DNA from: an uncultured Schlesneria sp. | Lineage (GTDB): Bacteria; Planctomycetota; Planctomycetia; Planctomycetales; Planctomycetaceae | DNA: 64,000 nt | Reading direction: 5' to 3' | Assembly: GCA_903899985.1 (NCBI GenBank) | Contig: CAIULL010000070.1 | Location: forward strand, 62,001-126,000 | In this document: positions 9,216 through 17,835 of the stretch, piece after piece | Layout of the letters: each line of letters begins with the position of its first letter | Numbering within the stretch: the stretch's first letter is position 1 | Notes under the pieces: model-generated | Told to the model about the DNA's origin: nothing | The model's database searches: none | Seen by the model: the letters and a program-made list of their open reading frames with translations, nothing else | Made by a program: the position numbers and the translations under genes

Positions 9216-10163
9216 ATGTCTGACGCAACAATTCCGATCATGGGCGACGGACTACCTCCGGCCTTACGGGAGATGCTTGGTCCCGAATTTGAAATTCTGG
9301 AGTGGGACGAATCGGCAAAATCAACGGCACCGTCCAGGGCGGCAGGGATCATCACTTATGGTCATCCGCATGTGGGGGGCGAGTTGATGGACAGGGTTCC
9401 GAATCTGAAGGTCATCAGCAATCATGGTGTCGGAGTTGATCACATCGATGTTGGCGCAGCGAAGGAACGGAAAATTCCTGTCGGCAATACGCCTGGTTGT
9501 CTCGACGCATCAACGGCTGACATGACAATGGCGCTGATGCTGGCGACGGCTCGTAATGTGGTTGTCGGCGATCGTTTCGCTCGTTCGCCCGAGTTCACTC
9601 ATTACGACCCCTCGCAACTGATCGGCTATGAAGTCTCGGGAAGTACGCTTGGAATTGTGGGACTCGGTCGCATCGGACGTCAGGTCGCGAAACGTGCCCT
9701 GGCCTTCGACATGAAGGTGCTGTATCACAACCGGAAACGGGACGAGCAGGCTGAGCGTGAACTGGGTGTGACTTATGCTTCGCTGGATGATCTGCTGCGG
9801 CAATCGGATTTCGTTTCACTCAATTGTCCGTTGACTCCTGACACCACGAATCTGATCGGCAAGCGCGAATTCGGGCTGATGAAGTCAACAGGCATTCTGC
9901 TGAATATCGCTCGCGGCCCGGTAGTCGATCACGACGCGTTGTTCGCGGCGTTGAACTCGAAGCGAATTGCCGGCGCGGGGCTGGACGTCACCTCACCTGA
10001 ACCGCTTCCTCGCAATCATCCGTTACTCGGACTGACGAACGTGGTGATTACGCCGCATCTCGGCAGTGCGTCGAACCGAACACGAAATCGCATGATGCAG
10101 ATGACCGTCGAAAATCTGCGAGCAGGCCTCGAAGGGAAACCGCTCCCTTGGGCTTGTACCTGA
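9216..10163 (+). CDS. D-2-hydroxyacid dehydrogenase, NAD(P)-dependent (glyoxylate/hydroxypyruvate reductase-like)
   Basis: 315 residues from the ATG at 9216, which has GAGAAAG six bases upstream. A longer frame from 9117 would overlap the GlcD gene by 53 bases and add unlikely sequence. The Rossmann motif is GIVGLGRIGRQVA. The catalytic arginine is in NIARGPVVD, the glutamate in DVTSPEPLP and the histidine in TPHLGSAS. It reduces a 2-keto acid to the D-hydroxy acid or the reverse. Its position 46 bases after the GlcD gene suggests an operon acting on the same glyoxylate/glycolate or pyruvate/D-lactate pair from opposite directions. The exact substrate is not decided by sequence. Confidence 0.88.
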   Translation: MSDATIPIMGDGLPPALREMLGPEFEILEWDESAKSTAPSRAAGIITYGHPHVGGELMDRVPNLKVISNHGVGVDHIDVGAAKERKIPVGNTPGCLDASTADMTMALMLATARNVVVGDRFARSPEFTHYDPSQLIGYEVSGSTLGIVGLGRIGRQVAKRALAFDMKVLYHNRKRDEQAERELGVTYASLDDLLRQSDFVSLNCPLTPDTTNLIGKREFGLMKSTGILLNIARGPVVDHDALFAALNSKRIAGAGLDVTSPEPLPRNHPLLGLTNVVITPHLGSASNRTRNRMMQMTVENLRAGLEGKPLPWACT

Positions 10164-10164
10164 A

Positions 10165-10270
10165 AGAGAGGATGAAGTAGGAAGGACGAAGGCTGAAAAA
10201 AGAGCCATCGAGAATCCTCTTCATCCATTCTGATTCATCCTTCATCCTTCCACCTTCATCCTTTTTATAT
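10165..10270. repeat. Purine/pyrimidine repeat with GGATGAAG / CTTCATCC inverted halves
   Basis: The first half (about 10169-10195) carries GGATGAAG and GGAAGGACGAAGG on the plus strand. The second half (about 10218-10262) carries TTCATCC units four times. The halves can pair as a long imperfect stem. It lies between the dehydrogenase stop and the speA start, so it may act as a terminator or as spacing RNA. Confidence 0.5.
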
Positions 10271-10281
10271 CGGCCTGCGTC

Positions 10282-12183
10282 ATGAACGACGAAATTCTGC
10301 AGCGAATCCAACAGGTTTACGGTGTCGAGAACTGGTCCGCCGGTTATTTCGACATTAATCCCAAGGGGAATATCATCGTTCATCCGGCCAAGGATGATCC
10401 CAGGTATGTGGATTTGAAAGGGTTAGTCGATGACCTGCTGGCGAAGCAGAAGATGCAGTTGCCGCTCTTGATCCGGTTTCCTCAACTGTTGACCAGCCAG
10501 TTAAGGATTCTTTCCGGGGCTTATCAGGCCGCGATCGCTCAGTACGGCTTTCAGGGGCAGCACTATCCTGTCTTTCCGATGAAGGTCAATCCCCGGCGTG
10601 AAGTTGTGGAAGAGTTTTTGCGGGACAGCAGCCGTTGTCGTGTCGGCCTGGAATGTGGTTCTAAAGCTGAGTTGTACGCTGCTGTGGCTCAAGATCAGAC
10701 GTCCGAGTCGTTACTGCTCTGTAATGGCTTTAAGGACGAAGCGTTCGTCAAGACCGCGCTGCTGGCCGTTCAGGCGGGCAAGCGGGTCACCATCATTGTC
10801 GAGAAACTGAACGAATTGAAGATGGTGATCAAGCTGGCGCAGCAGACCGGCGTGGCTCCTTGGATTGGCTTGCGAGCGAAACTCTATTCACGCGGATCGG
10901 GCAAATGGGCGTCGTCCGGGGGCGAGTCTGCCAAGTTCGGTTTGACCACATCGGAACTGCTCGACTGTGTCAGGTTGCTGAGAGAGACAAAACTCGACCA
11001 TCGGCTGAAACTACTTCACTTCCATATCGGCTCGCAGATTACCGACATCAAGCGAGTCAAAAACGCGATGAAGGAAGCGGCCCGGGTCTATGCGAAGTTG
11101 CGGCAGATTGGGTGCGGAATTGAGTTCCTGGATATCGGCGGGGGGTTGGGTGTCGACTACGACGGTTCGCAGACTCGGTTTGAATCAAGCGTCAATTACA
11201 CCGTGCAGGAATTTGCGAACGACGTAATCTATGTGGTGAAGGGGGTCTGTGATGACGAGGACGTGCCGCACCCGAATATTGTGACTGAAAGTGGACGGTT
11301 CATGACCGCTTATCACACGGTTTTTATCACGTCGATCCGCGACGAAATCGAAACCTTTGCCGAAGACAAACCCGAAGTGACGATCGACGATGACGATCCT
11401 CAAGTGATTACCGAGCTGAAGGAATTGTTTGACGGGATCAACGGCAAGAATTATGCGGAGTACTATCACGACGCACTGGAACATAAAGACGAACTGCACA
11501 CACAATTCAACCTGGGTTTGATCAGTCTGGAAGATCGGGCGAAGGGTGAAGTTCTGTTCTGGGAGACGTGCGCAAAGGCACTCAAAGAATCGGAAGAAGA
11601 CAGTTTTCCGGACGATGAATTCGAAGCTTTGAAAACGATTCTGGCTCAGAAATACTTGTGTAACTTTTCACTATTCCGTTCGGCACCGGATAGCTGGGCA
11701 ATCAAGCAACTTTTCCCGATCGTGCCGATTCACAGGCTTAATGAAATGCCGTCAGACTACGCAACGCTGGTCGATGTGACGTGCGACAGTGACGGCAAAA
11801 TCGACAAATTCGTAGATCTGAAAGACGTCAAAGACACGCTGGAACTACATAAGTGGAAGGACGGCCAGGACTATTATCTCGGCATCTTCCTGACTGGGGC
11901 GTATCAGGAGGTGATGGGCAGCCATCACAACCTTTTTGGAAATCCCAACGAAGCTCAGGTCGTGATCGACAGCGATGGCCGCTATCACGTGACAAAACTC
12001 GTGCAGGGAAGCCGCATCAGCGATATGTTGTTGTTTGCGAGATACGACAAGGCACAATTGCTGGAGTCGTATCGAAAACAACTCGCCGCGCGTGTGGAAG
12101 CCGGCGCGCTGACCAAAGAAGCCGCCGACGAGTTAGCAGCGGAATACGAAGCCGGAGCGGGGAAGGGGACGTATTTAGAGTGA
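10282..12183 (+). CDS. speA: Biosynthetic arginine decarboxylase
   Basis: 633 residues, the usual SpeA size. It decarboxylates arginine to agmatine, the first step of putrescine and spermidine synthesis. The PLP-lysine segment is FPMKVNPRREVVEEFL, the barrel contains HFHIGSQITDI and the DIGGGLGVDYDG loop, and ESGRFMTAYHTV corresponds to the conserved E-S-G-R region near the cofactor phosphate. The long C-terminal part is also as in SpeA. Start ATG at 10282. No agmatinase or agmatine deiminase gene is in the window. It is followed after 24 bases by a short antitoxin-like gene that is probably unrelated. Confidence 0.93.
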   Translation: MNDEILQRIQQVYGVENWSAGYFDINPKGNIIVHPAKDDPRYVDLKGLVDDLLAKQKMQLPLLIRFPQLLTSQLRILSGAYQAAIAQYGFQGQHYPVFPMKVNPRREVVEEFLRDSSRCRVGLECGSKAELYAAVAQDQTSESLLLCNGFKDEAFVKTALLAVQAGKRVTIIVEKLNELKMVIKLAQQTGVAPWIGLRAKLYSRGSGKWASSGGESAKFGLTTSELLDCVRLLRETKLDHRLKLLHFHIGSQITDIKRVKNAMKEAARVYAKLRQIGCGIEFLDIGGGLGVDYDGSQTRFESSVNYTVQEFANDVIYVVKGVCDDEDVPHPNIVTESGRFMTAYHTVFITSIRDEIETFAEDKPEVTIDDDDPQVITELKELFDGINGKNYAEYYHDALEHKDELHTQFNLGLISLEDRAKGEVLFWETCAKALKESEEDSFPDDEFEALKTILAQKYLCNFSLFRSAPDSWAIKQLFPIVPIHRLNEMPSDYATLVDVTCDSDGKIDKFVDLKDVKDTLELHKWKDGQDYYLGIFLTGAYQEVMGSHHNLFGNPNEAQVVIDSDGRYHVTKLVQGSRISDMLLFARYDKAQLLESYRKQLAARVEAGALTKEAADELAAEYEAGAGKGTYLE

Positions 12184-12207
12184 TATTGAAAGAAAAAGGT
12201 TGATTTG

Positions 12208-12426
12208 ATGACTGGCCACAAACCATTTTCTGAGTTAGCGGCGAAGATGTCTCCTGAGCGACAGGCGCAAGCTCATGCACGGACGACGGAGATGCTCACA
12301 GAGATGGTGGTGGCCGAAGCACTTCAGTTCTTGGAAATGAAGCCGAAGGAATCTGACGACGGAACCTTTCGCGACGTATCTGATCACGCGAATAAACACC
12401 GATTGCGATGGAAAAAAGGATGCTGA
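12208..12426 (+). CDS. Short protein resembling the N-terminus of a HigA/XRE-type antitoxin (possible remnant)
   Basis: 72 residues from the ATG at 12208. The stretch KPFSELAAKMSPERQAQAHARTTEMLTEMVVAE resembles the leader helix found before the helix-turn-helix in HigA-like antitoxins, but the expected HTH domain does not follow; the tail is basic (HRLRWKKGC) and the frame ends. No RelE/HigB-like toxin was found beside it. It may be a truncated antitoxin, a stand-alone short regulator, or chance. AAAGG precedes the start at eight bases. Confidence 0.45.
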   Translation: MTGHKPFSELAAKMSPERQAQAHARTTEMLTEMVVAEALQFLEMKPKESDDGTFRDVSDHANKHRLRWKKGC

Positions 12427-12945
12427 AAGTCAGCTTGTGCGCGACCTGTTTCTCTGCAGCGTTTCGGCAACTGTTTCAATCGCATTGTGGAGAGCGACAA
12501 CTTGATTGTGCTCGTTTGTTTCTGACGAGTGGTAAAAAGTTCGCCAGATGGTGAATGAACTCTCACTCTGTGCCATGATGTGTCCGCAGTCATTGGTATT
12601 GCGATTCCTTTCGGCATATTCGAATGTTTAATTCAAGTCGAAACTTCGAGCGACGTTGTACGAACGAAACGCTTGAGGTTTTGTGTTTTGGCGGGTCTCG
12701 AAGACTCGGCGCCACCCTTTGTTGAAGCGATACCTCGTACCGCGACTCCATCAGACTTAGCCAATGTCTTTCGATTGAATCGTCATTTCAAAAGTTTTCA
12801 ACAATTGGCTCGCCGCTTGCTTCGATGGATTTACGAGTGACATATCCGCGTCGCGTGAAAGCAATCCAAATTAATCTCCGTTGTTGATTTGTCTCGCGAT
12901 GGCTTTTTCTCACTCGGTGCAGAAACACCATTAGAGGAACGGTTC
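12427..12945. other. 519-base stretch without a supported gene
   Basis: An 86-codon open frame here (12580-12840) was not accepted. Around 12690-12725 the sequence resembles the start of the tandem repeats at 47382 and 47526: both give the peptide GLEDS followed by PFVE. It is therefore a diverged copy of a dispersed repeat. The rest holds nothing I recognise, apart from the ribosome site of the next gene. Confidence 0.5.
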
Positions 12946-13938
12946 GTGATACTGCGATTCGATGATCGAAATTGGCATCCGACGTTGCGAACGCTGCGTT
13001 GGACATTGGCGATCGCGCTGTTGACCTTGGTTATCATTTGGAAAACGTGCCCAGTCTTCGCGGGAATTTCTGCGGACCAAATGCGAAAGGGGCTGGAGCA
13101 CACGGGAAACGTCAATGATTTTGCAAAGGTGCTTAGTTCTGTTGAACGCGCCGATCTTGAATCGCGATGCCTCAATTTGCGAAAGAAGACAGGTGCCTCA
13201 CTGGTGATCGTGACTATTGAGTCGCTACAGGGTGGGGACATCGATGATTTTGCGAACAAGCTGTTTAATCAATGGGGGATTGGCCAGAAGGGAAAGGATG
13301 ATGGCCTGTTGTTGCTTGTTGCAGTGCGTGATCACAAATTCCGAATTGAAGTCGGTTATGGGCTCGAACCGATCATCCCTGATGCGCTCGGGTTGAGAAT
13401 TCTGAACGAGGAATTGCCCGACCGATTCAGACAAGCCCGCTATGCCGATGGGTTAAGAGCCGCAATCGTCCGTCTGACACAACTCGTCGAACGGCGGCAG
13501 CCGGCGGCGTTGACACACGTTGTGCAACCTCATGCAAAGAGAGATTTGGTCATGGTGCTCTGCTCCGTGTTCCTCATTGGGCTCGGATTGGGCTCGAAAG
13601 TGACGTCGTTGTGTCTGTTTTCGTTTATCGTTTGCTTAATGTATTTGACGTCGTGCATCAGTAGCGTGCCACCGCTATTGTTGATTCCGATGGCCATCGT
13701 GCCGGTCTGGCTGGGATGTGCTGTTGGTCGGCTTGGAGTCGTCATTGACCACTTGCGTGGTCAACACGTCGAAGACGTCACCTGGTCCGAAATGGACTGG
13801 GTCTGGAGTCGTCCTCGTGAAGTGGAAGACCGATCATATTGGACTCGAGGCGGGTATGGCAGAAGTTCAGGTGGCTTCGGCGGCGGAAGTTTTGGCGGTG
13901 GTAGTTCCGGGGGCGGTGGGGGTTCGGGAGGCTGGTGA
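12946..13938 (+). CDS. TPM-domain membrane protein (YgcG-like)
   Basis: 330 residues from the GTG at 12946, chosen because AGAGGA sits seven bases upstream; an upstream TTG at 12889 is possible. A signal or membrane segment lies at about residues 20-36. A TPM domain follows with LEHTGNVNDFAKVLS, the GASLVIVTI strand, FNQWGIGQKGKDDGLLLLVA and the IEVGYGLEPIIPD motif. Two hydrophobic helices come next, and the tail is glycine- and serine-rich (GGGSSGGGGGSGGW), as usual for this family. TPM proteins have been linked to thylakoid photosystem repair and to weak phosphatase activity, but the bacterial role is unclear. Its stop lies one base before the next start, so the two genes are cotranscribed. 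Confidence 0.82.
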   Translation: MILRFDDRNWHPTLRTLRWTLAIALLTLVIIWKTCPVFAGISADQMRKGLEHTGNVNDFAKVLSSVERADLESRCLNLRKKTGASLVIVTIESLQGGDIDDFANKLFNQWGIGQKGKDDGLLLLVAVRDHKFRIEVGYGLEPIIPDALGLRILNEELPDRFRQARYADGLRAAIVRLTQLVERRQPAALTHVVQPHAKRDLVMVLCSVFLIGLGLGSKVTSLCLFSFIVCLMYLTSCISSVPPLLLIPMAIVPVWLGCAVGRLGVVIDHLRGQHVEDVTWSEMDWVWSRPREVEDRSYWTRGGYGRSSGGFGGGSFGGGSSGGGGGSGGW

Positions 13939-13939
13939 T

Positions 13940-14677
13940 ATGCCAAAATTACTTCACAAAATGACTCCGGAGCAGTTTGTCGAACGATTGAGGTCTGCAC
14001 TTCCGACAAGCTTGAAGTCGGTGGTTCTTTATGGTTCGGCGGCTGCTGGTGATTTTCTTCCCGGAAAGTCAACCTACAACTTGCTGGTGGTTTTGCATCG
14101 ACTGGGCATTGCTGAGCTTGATGCGCTCTCGGTGGGTGTCGCTGAGTGGACTCGAAATGGCAATGATCCGCCGCTACTTTTTACAACAGACCAGCTCAAG
14201 AGCTTCTTTGATACGTTCCCGATCGAACTGGCCGATATCCAGCAATCAAGAAAGACACTGTTCGGCGAAGACTTGATGGCGACGATCGCAGTTCGTGAGG
14301 ATGTTCTGCGCTTGCAATTAGAGCATGAACTGAATGGAAAGCTGATGTCGCTTCACCGCCATTTTTTGCAAACGCACGGGAAAGGTTCACGTATTACACC
14401 ATTGATGACGGAATCGCTTTCGACGTTTCTGGTTTTATTCCGTGCGGCGCTGCGCCTGTTCCAGTCTGAAGTACCTGCGGCGAAATTTGACGCTCTTACC
14501 GAACTTGGAAAACACATTTCTATCGATTCAGCACCGTTCCAATCGATTCGCGAATTGACTGCAAACGGAAGAACGCTTGGTGATCGTCCGGCCCATGAGT
14601 TGTTCGCGGATTATCGAGACGCGATTGAAAAGCTTGTCACCGCAATCAATCAGTACATTCGCGCCAAAACGCCATGA
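13940..14677 (+). CDS. Nucleotidyltransferase-fold protein, possibly inactive
   Basis: 245 residues from the ATG at 13940, with GGGAGG eight bases upstream inside the end of the TPM gene. The N-terminus shows the MNT-like motif VVLYGSAAAGDF (residues 28-39), followed by STYNLLVVL (44-52), where family members generally have an acidic residue in place of T45. The remainder is helical, with a HEPN-like feel but no clear RxxxxH motif. Active relatives transfer AMP or another nucleotide to a protein or small molecule; loss of the metal-binding acid suggests a binding role instead (inference). It forms a two-gene unit with the TPM protein. Confidence 0.7.
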   Translation: MPKLLHKMTPEQFVERLRSALPTSLKSVVLYGSAAAGDFLPGKSTYNLLVVLHRLGIAELDALSVGVAEWTRNGNDPPLLFTTDQLKSFFDTFPIELADIQQSRKTLFGEDLMATIAVREDVLRLQLEHELNGKLMSLHRHFLQTHGKGSRITPLMTESLSTFLVLFRAALRLFQSEVPAAKFDALTELGKHISIDSAPFQSIRELTANGRTLGDRPAHELFADYRDAIEKLVTAINQYIRAKTP

Positions 14678-14881
14678 ACTTTTCAAAACAGCAGAATCAT
14701 ATTCACAGTCAATCGGGCTTAATGAGGCGAGTTGATCTCAACGTCAAGATTGCGCGCAGCAGTCAATTGTTTGCCCCGACTGTCAATCGCCCAACAACGA
14801 AAGAATCATGTCCCTTTGACGTTTGTCGCGTTCGAGCTAATAATTGGGCGGTTCCCATTTCCGCGGCGATTACGGTGACTC

Positions 14882-16012
14882 ATGGCTGGTTGGTTGAGTC
14901 GAACGACGTCTCTTTTTCAGAAACCACCGCCGCCACCTCCTGAACCATTTGAGGTGGAATGCGACTGTGGTAGCAAAGTCGTTGGCCAACGAGGGGGAAA
15001 TTATCAGAAACCGGCTTGCCCCAATTGCTCCCGTCCAGTGTTTGTGCTCCCTTTAAACGTTTATCCTCGGCCACTACCGAAGTCCCCTCCGAAAAGTACG
15101 TCGCCGACGAAGGGGGGCGAATCGAAGGGGACTCAAGCTCCGACGAATACGGTGGTCCAGGACATCCCAGCGCTCAATCCGACGAAGCCGGCGAGCGGTA
15201 AAAAACCGGACGCGGGACGTACCGCGCCGGCCGCCATTCCTGCCGAACCGGAACTGTTGCGTGAGCCGCGTTCCCCTCTATTTACTCCCTTGCGATTGGT
15301 GGCTGCGGCAATCCTGTTGGTGAGTCTTCTTACGATTCGTGGATTAATGGATCGGCAACGTATTGAATCCGCGAAAGCAACGGTTGCTGCTTCTGCCGAT
15401 AAAGGAATGGCCGCCATCAAAGAGGGTGACTTTGCCACGGCAGCAAAGGAATTGGAAAAGGCCCGGCTTGCGGTGGATCTGCTTGGCCGAAAAGACCAGA
15501 CGGCCGACGACATCCGCCGAAACAGCCGCGAAGCGACGGCGATCGCCAATCTCGCCGCAAGCTCATTGACCGAGTTCCTGGAAGAGACTCTTGCCAACGC
15601 CAAGCCCGGTCAGTCTGAACCGCTGAGAATGGCAAGTCTCGACAAAAACGCCTGGGTTCTTTTTGATGCGACTGTGATACCGACGGGAGAGGGAGGAAAT
15701 CTGCTGACGGTTGATTCTCCCGTATTTCTGAAATCCGCTTCCGTTGAAATTGAGATTGATTCGGCGGTGATCAGTCAGTTCGCTCGTTTAGCGGAATCTG
15801 GTGAGAATCCACGAGTCATTTTTGCGGCGCAGTTAGAACAAGTTTCGGCTCCTGTAGGTGAACCACCGAAGTCTGTACTGACGTTGAACGGAAAAACAGC
15901 ATTCCTCTGGACGAGTTACGATACTTACGCCGCCATCGGATATCGTCCGCACGACCCCGAAAGCGAGCAGCAGACCAAGGCGCTGCTCGAACGACAACTC
16001 GAAATTCGTTGA
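14882..16012 (+). CDS. Zinc-ribbon, single-pass membrane protein of unknown function
   Basis: 376 residues with ATG start. After a polyproline run (residues 15-20), a zinc ribbon is formed by C27xC29 and C46xxC49. A proline/lysine-rich linker follows, then one membrane helix (about 139-157, LVAAAILLVSLLTIRGLM), a helical region rich in alanine, lysine and glutamate (about 165-220), and a soluble C-terminal domain. The layout, with the ribbon inside and the domain outside, resembles several planctomycete-only proteins, and no enzyme family was recognised. It lies 204 bases after the nucleotidyltransferase gene. A perfect 13-bp hairpin starts 29 bases after the stop. Confidence 0.7.
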   Translation: MAGWLSRTTSLFQKPPPPPPEPFEVECDCGSKVVGQRGGNYQKPACPNCSRPVFVLPLNVYPRPLPKSPPKSTSPTKGGESKGTQAPTNTVVQDIPALNPTKPASGKKPDAGRTAPAAIPAEPELLREPRSPLFTPLRLVAAAILLVSLLTIRGLMDRQRIESAKATVAASADKGMAAIKEGDFATAAKELEKARLAVDLLGRKDQTADDIRRNSREATAIANLAASSLTEFLEETLANAKPGQSEPLRMASLDKNAWVLFDATVIPTGEGGNLLTVDSPVFLKSASVEIEIDSAVISQFARLAESGENPRVIFAAQLEQVSAPVGEPPKSVLTLNGKTAFLWTSYDTYAAIGYRPHDPESEQQTKALLERQLEIR

Positions 16013-16040
16013 TCGTTTCAAGTGACAAACAGTCTTGTGC

Positions 16041-16070
16041 CACTGCTTGACCGTCATCGGTCAAGCAGTG
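16041..16070 (+). terminator. CACTGCTTGACCG hairpin, copy 1
   Basis: Perfect arms CACTGCTTGACCG (16041-16053) and CGGTCAAGCAGTG (16058-16070) with a TCAT loop, followed by TTCTTCG. It lies 29 bases after the stop of the zinc-ribbon gene. The same hairpin occurs at 44281-44311 and 50450-50479. Confidence 0.7.
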
Positions 16071-16169
16071 TTCTTCGAATGGGTTGTGTCGTGGCGAAGG
16101 GACTGCATCCAGAAAACTCTTATTCTTCGGCACCTAACCAGAAAATGACAGTTCACCACGGAGTATATT

Positions 16170-17030
16170 ATGGTTCGTCTGATTCTTGCGGTGGGTTGCG
16201 TTTGTTTGATGATTAACGTGGTAAATCACATTGCAGTCGCTGATGACGCCAAACCGGATCGCAAGCCGACAACAAAACTGCTGGTCCCCGCTTACTTTTA
16301 TCCCGCGGGTGAAGGACTGAAAACCTGGAATCGGTTGATTGATTCACACGCCCCTGAAGACCGCATCGAAATCGTTGCTATTGCCAATATCAACAGCGGT
16401 AACGTGGGGACGACGATCGATTCAAACTACGCTGACGTGATCGGACGAGCTGCCAAAAAGGGGCTGACGGTCATTGCTTACATTACGTCTGATTATGCCA
16501 ATGCTCACGGCGTCGCATCGCTCGAAACAGCGAAGGGCAATGTGACGAACTGGTTCAAGCTGTACCCCCAATTGCACGGGGTGTTCATTGATGAGCAGAC
16601 ATCCGACGGAGCGGCGATCGCGTTGTATTACGAACCTCTTCGGAAACACATCCGTTCGATCAATCCCAAGGCATTAGTCATCGGCAATCCTGGCAACAAT
16701 TGTGTCGAAGACTATCTCGTCAAGCGTCCGGACGGGCCGGTCATGGATGTTGTGATCATCCATGAGAACAACGAAACGAAAGTTCCCTATGCCAATGCTG
16801 TGCCGGCAGCCTGGATGTCGAATTATTCTTCGGATCGGTTTGCCATGCTGGTTCACACCAGTGCCACGTTCGGCAAACAATTGCGGCTGGCCCGGAATCG
16901 CGGTGCCGGTTATGTCTTCGTGACGGACGCGGTCGGACCTCCGCCAGACACAATCCACCCCTGGGGCAAGTTGCCTGCTTATTGGGAGGACGAACTGCAA
17001 ATGATCGGCGCGTTCAACGACAATCGTTGA
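16170..17030 (+). CDS. Secreted spherulation-specific family 4 (spherulin-4-like) protein
   Basis: 286 residues with ATG start and GGAG eight bases upstream. A signal peptide is predicted by eye (hydrophobic residues 4-20, cleavage near AVADDAKP). The mature part follows the Spherulin4 pattern: LVPAYFYP, IVAIANINSG, VIAYITSDYA, GVFIDEQTSD and the late DVVIIHENNE strand. These look like a TIM-barrel, glycoside-hydrolase-like fold, with the acidic FIDE motif as a candidate catalytic site. The natural substrate of the family is poorly known; a surface polysaccharide is a guess. It is monocistronic, with hairpin copy 1 just upstream. Confidence 0.78.
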   Translation: MVRLILAVGCVCLMINVVNHIAVADDAKPDRKPTTKLLVPAYFYPAGEGLKTWNRLIDSHAPEDRIEIVAIANINSGNVGTTIDSNYADVIGRAAKKGLTVIAYITSDYANAHGVASLETAKGNVTNWFKLYPQLHGVFIDEQTSDGAAIALYYEPLRKHIRSINPKALVIGNPGNNCVEDYLVKRPDGPVMDVVIIHENNETKVPYANAVPAAWMSNYSSDRFAMLVHTSATFGKQLRLARNRGAGYVFVTDAVGPPPDTIHPWGKLPAYWEDELQMIGAFNDNR

Positions 17031-17146
17031 ACGGTATTCTCTAGTGCCGATCAATCTCCGATGGCGATTTGACGTTCACCGGGCTATCGTCGATGCGTAT
17101 CACGCAACAGGTAGACCAGTGAAAACGATTCTCAGAAGGAGATATT

Positions 17147-17746
17147 ATGCAATGTTTGAATCCCGCCTCACGACAAAAACATCTCCTGCGGACATTGTTC
17201 GCGTCTTTAGCCTGCCTGGCCATGATTGTCCCTGCGTACGCAGCTGATCCTGCCAAAAAAGACGCGATTACCGAGGCCGAAGTGAATGCAGCTCAACAAG
17301 CATGGTGTGATGGACTCGTGAAAATCGGGAAGGTCCACAAAGAAGCGGGCGACTACAAAGCCGTGGCGGCTCAAGTGATTCACGATCTTTATGACTACAA
17401 CGATGGAAAGGTGTTTTTCAAGCCGACATTAGCGTTTGGAAAGAATACTTTTCGCCCCACCAGGGAAGGGGCACTTTCTTACTTTGTGGGGGGCGGCAAG
17501 GACTTTCCAGAAGACACCGGCTTTGCCCTGAAACACTGGGTGAAAGTTCGATATGACAACAACGCTGCTGAGAACGGGATTCAGATTCACGGCGATATCG
17601 CGATCACCATGGGGAATGTGTATCTCACCAATGCCAATGGTGACGAAGTGACGGTCGACAAGACGTTCGTGTTTCGGAAGTGCAAAGATGGCAAGCTTCG
17701 GCTTTGTGTTCACAAGTCTGCACTGCCGTTTGAACCAGCGAAGTAG
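17147..17746 (+). CDS. Secreted NTF2/SnoaL-like protein
   Basis: 199 residues with ATG start and an excellent ribosome site (AGAAGGAG, seven bases upstream). A clear signal peptide runs to about residue 32 (ACLAMIVPAYA before ADPAKK). The mature region has an early helix (AQQAWCDGLVKIGKVHKEAGDY) and then beta strands ending in VYLTNANGDEVTVDKTFVFRKCKDGKLRLCVHKS. That is the pattern of cone-shaped NTF2/SnoaL-like domains, including CaMKII-association-like members. No catalytic residue can be named. Probably periplasmic. It lies 116 bases downstream of the spherulin-like gene and may be separately expressed. Confidence 0.65.
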   Translation: MQCLNPASRQKHLLRTLFASLACLAMIVPAYAADPAKKDAITEAEVNAAQQAWCDGLVKIGKVHKEAGDYKAVAAQVIHDLYDYNDGKVFFKPTLAFGKNTFRPTREGALSYFVGGGKDFPEDTGFALKHWVKVRYDNNAAENGIQIHGDIAITMGNVYLTNANGDEVTVDKTFVFRKCKDGKLRLCVHKSALPFEPAK

Positions 17747-17835
17747 GACCTTAGCGGAAGTTCTTCTTTTGGAATTGGGGACGGACTGCGCAAAACTGAC
17801 GTGAAGACAAACCAGAAAATTAAGTAGTTGAGATC

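Noticed and set aside
12580-12840. 86-codon open frame
   Set aside because: Contains a fragment of a dispersed repeat (GLEDS...PFVE) and has no recognised domain or ribosome site.
14674-14943. 89-codon open frame between the nucleotidyltransferase-like and zinc-ribbon genes
   Set aside because: Overlaps the zinc-ribbon start, has no ribosome site and no recognisable content.
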